The position numbers and the translations under genes are program-made. DNA of 6,406 bases, taken from assembly GCA_040758525.1 (NCBI GenBank), contig JBFLVQ010000565.1, forward strand, positions 1-6,406. Direction: 5' to 3'. Below are positions 1 through 6,070 of the stretch, in pieces (position 1 is the first letter of the stretch; the number at the start of each line of letters is the position of its first letter). Origin of the DNA: JBFLVQ01 sp040758525 (GTDB lineage: Bacteria > Acidobacteriota > Blastocatellia > Chloracidobacteriales > JADJPF01). The notes under the pieces were generated by a model. The model saw nothing but the letters and a program-made list of their open reading frames with translations. It was not told the DNA's origin and did no database searches.

Positions 1-261
1 TTCTTTAAGATATTTATATTTTTTACTTCCATCCAATAATGCAGCTATTTGCCAAGCGGGATTCTTCTCTTCTTTCCATTTATAAACTTCTTCATCGTAA
101 TAGATAAAAGTGCCATCAGGACGGATAGCGATAAATCCATCCCAGCTAAACAGAATAGGTAATGCATTTAATTCTTGTGCCGTATTGCGATAAAATTCTG
201 GATTATTTTTATTATCGATATAGATTTTAAGGGAATTTTTAATCCGCTCTTCCAAGCTCAT
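1..261 (-). CDS. Hypothetical protein, N-terminal 87 codons (3' end outside window)
   Basis: Read on the minus strand, an ATG at 261 opens a frame that stays open to the left edge. The product begins MSLEERIKNSLKIYIDNK and contains LFSWDGFIAIRPDGTFIYYD, then a Lys/Glu-rich stretch with a Trp-containing NPAWQIAALLDGSKK. It is soluble and charged, with no signal peptide or membrane segment. An AAGG motif 8 bases before the ATG supports the start, and a candidate promoter lies further upstream. The alternating aromatic and acidic pattern (SWDGF, DGTFIYYDEE) looks like a small alpha/beta protein, loosely like SMI1/KNR4-type immunity proteins, but this is an impression and not an identification. 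It is transcribed away from the rest of the window. That it is a real gene is likely; its function is unknown. Confidence 0.7.
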   Translation of the reverse strand, partial: MSLEERIKNSLKIYIDNKNNPEFYRNTAQELNALPILFSWDGFIAIRPDGTFIYYDEEVYKWKEEKNPAWQIAALLDGSKKYKYLKE

Positions 262-269
262 AATATATA

Positions 270-273
270 CCTT
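270..273 (-). promoter_or_regulatory. Ribosome binding site for the left-edge minus-strand gene
   Basis: On the minus strand AAGG lies 8 bases before the ATG at 261. It is a short but well-spaced Shine-Dalgarno match and the only one near this start. Confidence 0.45.
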
Positions 274-306
274 ATTGACTAAGGATTAGCGTGGCTAACA
301 GATAAG

Positions 307-335
307 ATTTTATACGAACTCTTAACAACAACCAA
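307..335 (-). promoter_or_regulatory. Candidate sigma70-type promoter for the left-edge gene
   Basis: On the minus strand a TTGGTT box (330-335) is followed after 17 bases by TAAAAT (307-312). The -10 matches the consensus at 5 of 6 positions, the -35 only at 3 of 6. Initiation near 300 would give a leader of about 40 bases before the ATG at 261. This is a pattern match only, in AT-rich DNA where such matches arise easily. Confidence 0.35.
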
Positions 336-401
336 GGTGATTAATACGCTGATCGGTGTAATTAAATCAAGCTAAATCAGGGGATTGGGCTAATGGTAAG
401 G

Positions 402-435
402 CTCTTAAGTGAGTGAAAATGCTCGTTAGTAAGAG
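402..435. repeat. Imperfect inverted repeat upstream of the response regulator
   Basis: CTCTTA (402-407) is complementary to TAAGAG (430-435). Inside it GAG (411-413) can pair with CTC (422-424), giving an interrupted hairpin or a possible operator about 105 bases upstream of the regulator start. No T-run follows, so it is not an obvious terminator. The rest of the stretch 262-539 shows no coding region or recognisable site. Confidence 0.3.
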
Positions 436-539
436 TAATATTGCACAACTCATCATGCTATTTTTCAAGCTTTTTTCAACTAGCGCCGCTTAAGATGTTA
501 ACTGTGATTAAAACTCTCTTAATATTGGTAGATAACCTA

Positions 540-920
540 ATGACAACAATAATGATCGTTGATGATCAAGAATCGCTTTCGACAATTCTTGAAGTAGTAC
601 TGGAAAATGAATATAAGATTATTAAAGCCAATAATGGGCGAGAAGGGCTGGAGCTATTTCAGCGCCACAGACCTGCGCTTATCATTACCGACAATCGTAT
701 GCCTGAGATGAATGGCAGCGAAATGATTAATGCAATCCGCAAGATCGATAATAGTGTGAAGATAATTGTGCTAGCATCCTATTCAGATCGAGAGCTTCGC
801 ACTCTACTAGCAAACGGGGCAGATATCTGTTTACCTAAACCAATCACTGTTAATACATTGGTAGCAGCGATTAAAGATCTGCTCTCGGGAGGCGCTAGTC
901 GTAGCTCTAAAGCCTGCTAG
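540..920 (+). CDS. Single-domain response regulator (CheY-like receiver)
   Basis: The 126-residue product is one receiver domain with no output domain. Using the ATG at 540, the acidic pair is D8-D9 (IMIVDDQ), the phospho-acceptor is D51 (IITDNRMPEMNG), the switch Ser is S80 (IIVLAS) and the conserved Lys is K100 (LPKP). All phosphorylation residues are therefore present and the domain should be functional. A TTG at 441 would add 33 residues that do not fit the family, so 540 is preferred; its Shine-Dalgarno (GGTAG at 527-531) is weak. Such proteins relay phosphate from a histidine kinase or bind a partner, but no kinase is in view. The tail after IKDLL (SGGASRSSKAC) is atypical and overlaps the recombinase remnant that follows, so the original C-terminus was probably replaced at a recombination junction. 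Confidence 0.9.
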   Translation: MTTIMIVDDQESLSTILEVVLENEYKIIKANNGREGLELFQRHRPALIITDNRMPEMNGSEMINAIRKIDNSVKIIVLASYSDRELRTLLANGADICLPKPITVNTLVAAIKDLLSGGASRSSKAC

Positions 921-1146
921 GCTGAATTATCTGCGCTTTCACGATCTGCGCCATACTCATGCTACTCGTCTTGTTTCGACGCATATGCCGTGCTCTGAAG
1001 TTGGACGCGTGCTGGGCCATACTCAACCAACAACTACTTATCGCTACGTGAATGCCAATATTGAAACGGCACAACGCGTTGCCACAATACTCAAGCTTTT
1101 TAATGAAACGAGCGAAGCAGAGAAGACTGCTGAGATCGTCAAATAA
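904..1146 (+). pseudogene. Tyrosine recombinase (phage integrase family), C-terminal fragment
   Basis: This frame encodes the end of a tyrosine recombinase catalytic domain. It shows ALKPARLNYLRFHDLRHTHA, holding the HxxR box (H at 940, R at 949), then GRVLGHTQPTTTYRYV with the His box (1018-1020) and the nucleophilic Tyr (1045-1047), and ends in IVK before TAA at 1144. The core-binding domain and the first catalytic Arg are missing. The frame is closed upstream by TAG at 862-864, and no start codon precedes the HxxR box. Full-length relatives are usually 300-400 residues, so this is an inactive remnant. It begins inside the 3' end of the response regulator in a different frame, marking the scar of an insertion or deletion. 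Family assignment is firm; the exact left boundary (about 886-922) is not. Confidence 0.85.
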
Positions 1147-1239
1147 AAGCATGATGTGGATGCTGCAGACCGTTAGGGTAGATTACATAATTGGTATACA
1201 ACAGTGAATCCTGGGTACGATTGGCCTGGTAATAGAGTG

Positions 1240-1275
1240 GTTGCTTAAGCAGGCAGGAATACAAGCCTAAGCAAC
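1240..1275. repeat. Stem-loop with 11 paired bases
   Basis: GTTGCTTA (1240-1247) is exactly complementary to TAAGCAAC (1268-1275). After a 4-base bulge GGC (1252-1254) pairs with GCC (1265-1267), leaving a 10-base loop. No T-run follows on either strand, so it does not look like an intrinsic terminator. It could be a transposon-end remnant or part of a structured RNA. Confidence 0.5.
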
Positions 1276-1299
1276 GGGCGAGGTGCGCTTTCGCGCCAT
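1267..1299 (-). CDS. Possible 10-codon leader-like ORF
   Basis: On the minus strand ATG (1299-1297) opens MARKRTSPVA followed by TAG (1269-1267). A near-perfect Shine-Dalgarno, AGGAGGTG at 1309-1316, lies 9 bases upstream, far stronger than that of most starts in this window, and no other start explains it. The site can pair with CACCTC inside the ORF. It may be a leader peptide or the broken 5' end of a longer gene, since the same frame continues 28 codons beyond the TAG to the next stop. Weakly supported: only the ribosome binding site argues for translation. Confidence 0.25.
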   Translation of the reverse strand: MARKRTSPVA

Positions 1300-1318
1300 T
1301 GATAAATTCACCTCCTCG
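1279..1318. repeat. Overlapping alternative hairpins around a minus-strand Shine-Dalgarno
   Basis: GGTGCG (1282-1287) can pair with CGCGCC (1292-1297, one G-T wobble) around a CTTT loop. GAGGTG (1280-1285) can instead pair perfectly with CACCTC (1309-1314). The two foldings share bases and exclude each other. On the minus strand the second one would bury an AGGAGGTG ribosome binding site (1309-1316). Confidence 0.4.
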
Positions 1319-1393
1319 ATTGCGTACTGAAGCAAAATTGAGTAATCCAACCCTAGCATTATACTTTATTGGAAATTTCCATTGAGAATTTAT

Positions 1394-1423
1394 TTGATAG
1401 AATAAGAGCTTATCTAATAATAT
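1394..1423 (+). promoter_or_regulatory. Candidate promoter of the helical-protein/radical SAM operon
   Basis: TTGATA (1394-1399, 5 of 6 to the -35 consensus) is followed after 18 bases by TAATAT (1418-1423, 4 of 6 to the -10). A short dyad, ATAAG-AG-CTTAT (1402-1413), lies in the spacer and could be an operator. Transcription would start near 1430, leaving a leader of about 140 bases before the ATG at 1572. It is the best match in the gap, but unproven. Confidence 0.35.
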
Positions 1424-1437
1424 AAGATTCAAATAGT

Positions 1438-1533
1438 CAACCTGGCTTACGACTTAGTAAAATCAACCGCTTAGAATCTGGTTCACTAGTTGCTCCAGTT
1501 TGTTTGGATATCAAGTTAGTTTCATTCAGCTCT
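1438..1533 (+). pseudogene. Possible remnant of an XRE-type helix-turn-helix
   Basis: This short frame reads PGLRLSKINRLESGSLVAP and stops at TAA 1534-1536; upstream it is closed at 1423-1425. The pattern GLxxSKINRLESG resembles the recognition helix of Cro/CI (XRE) repressors, where an S-x-I-x-R-x-E-x-G pattern is usual. Only about 32 codons remain, with no start codon, so it would be a fragment. The match is short and could be chance. Confidence 0.25.
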
Positions 1534-1560
1534 TAACTTCTATAACATTTAAGAAAAAAC

Positions 1561-1565
1561 AGGAG
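1561..1565 (+). promoter_or_regulatory. Ribosome binding site deciding the start of the 798-residue gene
   Basis: AGGAG lies 6 bases before the ATG at 1572. This favours that ATG over the TTG at 1500, which has no comparable site and would add 24 residues. Confidence 0.8.
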
Positions 1566-1571
1566 CATTAT

Positions 1572-3968
1572 ATGAAGCCTTTTGACAATGAGACCATAGA
1601 TACTGCTAATACCAATAATACCAAGAGTGCAAACGCTGGTTATGCGCTAGGCCAGCTTGCCAAAGCATTTGCTGCCAACCAGACACATGAAGATAAGGAA
1701 GTTCGTACACGCGCAGAAAAGAAGATCGAAAACTGGATTAAAGTCTTTAAGGGTATGCTCTCTGGTTTGCTTCAAGTAGGCTCACGAACTCCTGTTGCCG
1801 GTATGCCCAATTGGGTAACGCTTGAGGTAGTTAAAGGCGGGTTTGCAACTGGGAACGCTCTTGCTGATGGCCCACTTCAGGCTCACGAAGAGGAGTTGTT
1901 AAAAAGGCTCTCCATAGTTCAAACAGGAATAGCGCGGTCAGTGCTCAACAGTTACTTCCTTAGTGAAATTGGTCTTCAAGAATTGAGATCGATGTTGAAG
2001 AATGGATCTTATCGGATCAATGTGCCAGAAGAGGGTGCGCTACTTGTTGTGGCATGGTTAATCGATCAAAGCAGATTCGATGAGGCCAGAGCATTACTCG
2101 ATGAGATAGGTCCTCACTTCTCCAAACTCCGTTTCTATCCAGTTCCCAATCCTCAGCCTCTCACAATGAGCCCTGTCGTCTATTTGCAGGATGTCAGGCA
2201 AACAATAAAGGATCTACAAAAAGTTGATCTTCCTGTAGAGATCCAAAAGCAGGAAGAGGCGATAGAAATTTGGATTCCTCTTTATGATCGGGTTGTTGAG
2301 CTGTTTGTTGAGACTATCGAAGGCTCTGCTCCATCATTAAAGACTGATTCGAATGGTAAGCCATTGATGAGCGAAGCAGGAGTTTTTCAAGTAGAAGGAG
2401 GGTGGCCTTGCCAGATCTATCCTGAAGGCTGGCACGAGCGCGCGAAGTTGGCGCTTGATGAATATAGCAAGGAGCGAGCAAAGCATCAACTCTGTGACAA
2501 GCCAGAACGACAGTCAGAGAACTTCTCTCAATTGCGAGAGTATCTGAAAAAGGGTCTTGATGATCCAGGTAAGCTGTCTGGAAGAGATGTTGCGATTATT
2601 AGAAGAATTCTCGCCGCCATTAATTCAAAACGAGGACTGCCGAGTTCTGAGAGATGTCAACATCTGCGCCAAGCACAGACTAGACAGGTGGCAGGACCTA
2701 CCTCTGTGGAGTTGGCCAGGGTGCTTATCGAACGCTTGAAAGCTCTACCACAGGAACAGGGTTTGAACTCTCTGGAAGAAGTACTCGTGCCAATCTCTTT
2801 AGAGGAATCCGAAAAGTTTAAGATTGCAGTGGGAGAGGTCTTTCCAGAATATTTAACTGAAAAGATCTCTCGATGTCTTGAAGCTCCTATTGAGGTGTTG
2901 GTCGATAAGGGCATAGTCACTTCTGGAGAAGTTCTTGCCAAAGTTATTCCGCAGCTCACATCACAGATCCGAGCTGCTGTTATTGAGGATGATGATCTGC
3001 GACGACTCTATGGAGCGATCTACAGAGCATTTTCGCGTCGTCGTTCCTTACTTCTTCTAAACCTTGAAAGTCAGGTGAAGCTAAAGGAATTGCCATGGGC
3101 GAAGGCGATTGATGCCTATCGCAAAGAGAGTCTGAATGCTCAAGAACAAGCTCTCGAAACACTAAAACAGTTAGTGATAATAACAGTCTCAACATTTCCT
3201 CAGCAGATTGTACCTAACAAACTATTACAGGAGATTAGATCATTGGCAGAGAGCGCTCGACTTCAGTTTCCTATTGTTGATGAAGTAGCGGCAGACATTT
3301 TTATGGGAGAGTTTTCTGAGAAATTTTTGCGTGCCGCACAAAAGGCAGGAGAGTTGTTGGAAGGCACTCTCTATGAAAAGTATTATCGAATCTCTTATGC
3401 AAAGGTTAAACAGATCAATGATGTTAAACCTTCTCACTACGGAGCAGCTACTTCACCTGAGTTCTTGAAACTATGTTGTGAAATGGCGGGTGAATCTATA
3501 ACAGGCTTTTCATGGTCGGTTGCTCGCAACGGCAAGATAATTGAGCAAGAGCAGATATTAACTACTCATAATCTTGCAGTTCTTTTTGACGGTTTAAAGC
3601 TAAAGAAAATCTTAGAGCCTGCATTGGAGAAGATGGCTCGGGGTTGCTTCGAGTGGATTTGCAATCGTCAGCAGCAAAAGATCGATCAATGGAAGGCTCG
3701 ATTGCAGATGATAAAGAACACTGCATATGCATGGCGACAGATGATCTTCTTTCTCTCTTTAATGCCGAATGAAGGTGTTGAGAAATTTCTTAGTTGGGCG
3801 AATGAGCATTTAGGTAAACAGCGACCTGAATATCAGATACGGTTCAGATCCGTATTAGAAGGGCTGTTTCTAGTATCAAAAGGAATTTCGCTCGATGATC
3901 AAATTCGTCATTCAAACGAAGTGGTTCGATTTCTGGGTTGGACCACAGAAAAACATTGGTTGCTTTAA
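1572..3968 (+). CDS. Uncharacterised large helical protein, partner of radical SAM protein
   Basis: The 798-residue product (about 90 kDa) is soluble, with no signal peptide or membrane segment; I do not recognise a named domain. After a polar, Asn/Thr-rich start (1-20) comes a conserved-looking block, ANAGYALGQLAKAFAANQTH (20-39), a charged helix (41-60), then LLQVGSRTPVAGMPNWVTLE (66-85) and GGFATGNALADGP. Residues 151-180 (EEGALLVVAWLIDQSRFDEA onward) resemble a TPR-like hairpin. The middle is mainly amphipathic helices. The C-terminal part has further patches that look constrained: ILTTHNLAVLFDGL (662-675), a Cys/Trp segment GCFEWICNRQQQK (691-703) and NTAYAWRQMIFFLSLM (716-731). No nucleotide-binding or catalytic signature was found, so a scaffold, substrate-recruiting or repeat-solenoid role is more likely than an enzyme, by inference. 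It is the first gene of the operon, and the radical SAM gene follows after 19 bases. That it is a real gene is very likely; its role is unknown. Confidence 0.88.
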   Translation: MKPFDNETIDTANTNNTKSANAGYALGQLAKAFAANQTHEDKEVRTRAEKKIENWIKVFKGMLSGLLQVGSRTPVAGMPNWVTLEVVKGGFATGNALADGPLQAHEEELLKRLSIVQTGIARSVLNSYFLSEIGLQELRSMLKNGSYRINVPEEGALLVVAWLIDQSRFDEARALLDEIGPHFSKLRFYPVPNPQPLTMSPVVYLQDVRQTIKDLQKVDLPVEIQKQEEAIEIWIPLYDRVVELFVETIEGSAPSLKTDSNGKPLMSEAGVFQVEGGWPCQIYPEGWHERAKLALDEYSKERAKHQLCDKPERQSENFSQLREYLKKGLDDPGKLSGRDVAIIRRILAAINSKRGLPSSERCQHLRQAQTRQVAGPTSVELARVLIERLKALPQEQGLNSLEEVLVPISLEESEKFKIAVGEVFPEYLTEKISRCLEAPIEVLVDKGIVTSGEVLAKVIPQLTSQIRAAVIEDDDLRRLYGAIYRAFSRRRSLLLLNLESQVKLKELPWAKAIDAYRKESLNAQEQALETLKQLVIITVSTFPQQIVPNKLLQEIRSLAESARLQFPIVDEVAADIFMGEFSEKFLRAAQKAGELLEGTLYEKYYRISYAKVKQINDVKPSHYGAATSPEFLKLCCEMAGESITGFSWSVARNGKIIEQEQILTTHNLAVLFDGLKLKKILEPALEKMARGCFEWICNRQQQKIDQWKARLQMIKNTAYAWRQMIFFLSLMPNEGVEKFLSWANEHLGKQRPEYQIRFRSVLEGLFLVSKGISLDDQIRHSNEVVRFLGWTTEKHWLL

Positions 3969-3974
3969 TTGGTT

Positions 3975-3980
3975 GGAGGT
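3975..3980 (+). promoter_or_regulatory. Ribosome binding site of the radical SAM gene
   Basis: GGAGGT lies 7 bases before the ATG at 3988, just after the stop codon of the preceding gene. It fixes the start at 3988 and not at the in-frame ATG at 3895, which lies inside the upstream gene. Confidence 0.85.
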
Positions 3981-3987
3981 AGATTCA

Positions 3988-6069
3988 ATGGTAGGGAGTA
4001 GTTCAGTACTATTAAAGACAGAAGAAGCTTGGCGAGCCCATCCACTTGATGGCGCATTGCTCTTCTTTCAACCTAACACAGGAATACATATTCGTTGGGA
4101 TGGCCCTGAAACGCGCACACTGAAAAGAAGAGCGCCGCGCATCGTGATGTTCGGCATTACTAATCGCTGTAATCTCAGTTGCAATTTCTGCTCAAGAGAT
4201 CTTCACGCAGGCAGCGAGTGGGATGTAGATAGTGCTTATGAAATGCTGGCAGGGCTTGCAAGCAAAGGTGTACTTGAAGTTGCATTCGGTGGTGGAGAAC
4301 CGCTAGCATTTCGCGGCTTCGATGAACTGATTACTCGTCTTGGTAAAGATACTCCTCTCGCATTACATTTCACTACTAATGGGACTCTTCTCACCCATGA
4401 ACGTTTGATGAAGTTGAAAGATTGGATAGGCGAGCTTCGTCTATCAATCTACGATGATAATATCTGGCATGAGCGAGTTGAAATGCTCTCTGCTGCCGGT
4501 GTCAGGTTCGGTGTTAATCTTCTGGTGACACCTGTTCGCTTAGCCGTGCTGCCTGCTCTGCTCAACAGGCTCGCAATGCTTGGTTGTCGAGATGTTGCAT
4601 TGTTATCTTATGTTGGAGCAGATCTTCATTTGCACCTTTCAGCAAGTGATGAAGAGCGTCTCGCTACCATCATATCTGATAGTCCTATTCGTACTAAACT
4701 TTCAGTCTGTTTTGGAGATCGTTTGCATCCTCTGCCAAGACTCTTTGATGGTGATTGCGGTGCAGGTGATGATTTTGCAGTAATCACATCAGATAAAAAA
4801 TTTAAATCCTGTTCTTTTCAAAGAAGTGGAATAGATGTAGAGACTCCTGATGATGTTATTCGAGTGTGGCAAGAACAAAGAGAGAGACTGAGCCCCGCAG
4901 GTCTGTTAGGCTGTGCACGAACGAGTCTCCCTGCAGTTGCTCTTTCAGATGGAATTCGCATCTGGCAAAGCTTCTCTGGTAACAATAGCGGCGACTGTGT
5001 GCTTGTAGGACGATTCAAGAAATCAGAAGATGCTCGAAAGTACATCTCAGATCTATTGCCTGATTTTGAGTCTGTAGAACCATTTTCTGAAAATCCCTAT
5101 CCTAAAAAATGGCAAGAGCTTTTAGAACGCGAAGGTATTTCAGTAAACAGATATGAATATGTGCCGAACTTAATGGCTGTTGTAGGACGTACAGTTATGC
5201 TCGAATCTTACTCAGCAGAAGATGATTTTCCATCATTACGCACTCTGCTTTGGAGGCGCGGAGGACGCGCTGTCTACTCAGCGATCCACGAGCACGACAG
5301 AGTAGAGATGATCGCTGGTATTGGCTGTGGAGATATAAAAACTTTGGAGTCTGTTGAAACGGATCTTGCTGTAGAAAAGATAGGGAATTTTACAAGGCGT
5401 GGGCTTGATCTTTATGGCATCGTTGAGCGTGAAGACTCATTAAGTGATCGCACAGCTCTGCTTGAAAAGATAGCAGAAAAGCATAATGGGGCAATCTCTG
5501 CAGAGCTTGTTCCAGTGGGCGATACTGTCGATCTACCTATGGTATTGGCTGCTCGGCCATCAAATGATGAGATAGAGAGGCTCTGGGTTAGATTTCATAA
5601 TGAAGCAGCAGCGACAGCATTTGCCAGCAAACTCCAGGGGAATTTCAAGCAAGCCGATAAGTATGTGATTGTAGAGAGTGAAAGAATAGGATCACGCATT
5701 GGATACTTTGCTCAACATCTTGGCGGAGTTGCCGAAATCATAAGCGGCAACTTTATCCGTTTAGTACTAAGCTTCTGGTTGAAGGATAAGTCTGTTGATG
5801 AGAGGGATGTGGCGGCATCATTGCTACCTTTAATACGCCCTTATCTTTGTCATCAGGATCAGCTCTACTTTGAGAAGCATGGGCATAGCGTTACCGTAGA
5901 GATTGATAGTGCTAACCCATGTGCAGCACTTGATGTGCTGGTGCAGTTTGCACGCAGTCATAGTTTTGAAATCTGGCTCGAAGCTCATCCGCGCAACCGA
6001 CTTGTTGACGCAATCGTTCGTATATCAAGCGATCTGAAAGCAGGGCTTGCAAGCCACACAGATAGTTAA
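3988..6069 (+). CDS. Radical SAM protein with SPASM/twitch-like cysteines and a long novel C-terminal half
   Basis: The 693-residue product is expected to bind a 4Fe-4S cluster and cleave S-adenosylmethionine to a 5'-deoxyadenosyl radical. The cluster motif is C61-x3-C65-NF-C68 (ITNRCNLSCNFCSRD), and the SAM-binding GGGEP is at 101-105. Further barrel elements follow: HFTTNGTLL (127-135), LRLSIYDD (150-157) and VNLLVTP (176-182). Residues 257-309 hold C257 (GDCGAGDDFAVITSD), C275 (KSCSF) and C309 (GCAR), a layout like a reduced SPASM or twitch auxiliary-cluster domain. The first 50 residues form a short strand-rich leader domain. About residues 316-693 match no family I know; LVGRFKKSEDARKYISDLL (339-357) and LWVRFHNEAAATAFASKLQG (532-551) look like copies of one strand-helix unit. 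Family relatives often modify peptides or make cofactors, but no precursor peptide is visible, so the substrate is unknown. Confidence 0.93.
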   Translation: MVGSSSVLLKTEEAWRAHPLDGALLFFQPNTGIHIRWDGPETRTLKRRAPRIVMFGITNRCNLSCNFCSRDLHAGSEWDVDSAYEMLAGLASKGVLEVAFGGGEPLAFRGFDELITRLGKDTPLALHFTTNGTLLTHERLMKLKDWIGELRLSIYDDNIWHERVEMLSAAGVRFGVNLLVTPVRLAVLPALLNRLAMLGCRDVALLSYVGADLHLHLSASDEERLATIISDSPIRTKLSVCFGDRLHPLPRLFDGDCGAGDDFAVITSDKKFKSCSFQRSGIDVETPDDVIRVWQEQRERLSPAGLLGCARTSLPAVALSDGIRIWQSFSGNNSGDCVLVGRFKKSEDARKYISDLLPDFESVEPFSENPYPKKWQELLEREGISVNRYEYVPNLMAVVGRTVMLESYSAEDDFPSLRTLLWRRGGRAVYSAIHEHDRVEMIAGIGCGDIKTLESVETDLAVEKIGNFTRRGLDLYGIVEREDSLSDRTALLEKIAEKHNGAISAELVPVGDTVDLPMVLAARPSNDEIERLWVRFHNEAAATAFASKLQGNFKQADKYVIVESERIGSRIGYFAQHLGGVAEIISGNFIRLVLSFWLKDKSVDERDVAASLLPLIRPYLCHQDQLYFEKHGHSVTVEIDSANPCAALDVLVQFARSHSFEIWLEAHPRNRLVDAIVRISSDLKAGLASHTDS
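4249..4263 (+). repeat. 15-base exact direct repeat, copy 1
   Basis: GCAGGGCTTGCAAGC occurs here and again at 6040-6054, both inside the radical SAM gene, in frame, and both encoding Ala-Gly-Leu-Ala-Ser. It contains a 10-base palindrome, GCTTGCAAGC. It may be coincidence of codon choice. Confidence 0.6.
6040..6054 (+). repeat. 15-base exact direct repeat, copy 2, with 12-base palindrome
   Basis: This is the second copy of the 15-base repeat. With one more base it forms the perfect palindrome GGCTTGCAAGCC (6044-6055), 12 bases before the end of the radical SAM reading frame and just ahead of the next start codon. It could form a small hairpin that affects translation of gene 3. Confidence 0.55.
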
Positions 6070-6070
6070 T

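Larger units (their letters stand above)
1147..1571. other. Long intergenic region, rich in dyads, no convincing gene
   Basis: These 425 bases between the recombinase remnant and the operon contain no gene I can support. They hold a hairpin at 1240-1275 and overlapping alternative dyads at 1279-1318. A strong minus-strand Shine-Dalgarno site faces a 10-codon ORF, and a possible helix-turn-helix remnant lies at 1438-1533. A candidate promoter at 1394-1423 and the operon leader complete the stretch. The minus-strand open frame across 1139-1432 has no family resemblance and its reading crosses the hairpins; I treat it as chance. Confidence 0.6.

Noticed and set aside
441..539. TTG-initiated 33-residue extension of the response regulator
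   Set aside because: Receiver domains begin a few residues before the VDD motif, as with the ATG at 540. The extension shows no domain.
1220..1320. tRNA-like or intrinsic terminator structure in the dyad cluster
   Set aside because: The stems do not make a cloverleaf, there is no TTC-type loop arm, and no T-run follows either hairpin.
1139..1432. Minus-strand 97-residue open frame
   Set aside because: No family-like pattern or domain. It crosses the hairpins and a better-supported start in another frame, and its own start has no ribosome binding site.
1500..1571. TTG start adding 24 residues to the helical protein
   Set aside because: AGGAG 6 bases before the ATG at 1572 marks the real start.
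1147..1571. Search for a short precursor peptide for the radical SAM enzyme
   Set aside because: No short ORF with a ribosome binding site on the plus strand. The only well-initiated ORF is 10 codons long, on the opposite strand.
3895..3987. ATG start at 3895 for the radical SAM protein, overlapping the upstream gene
   Set aside because: GGAGGT at 3975-3980 fits the ATG at 3988, and the extra 31 residues merely read the upstream gene in another frame.
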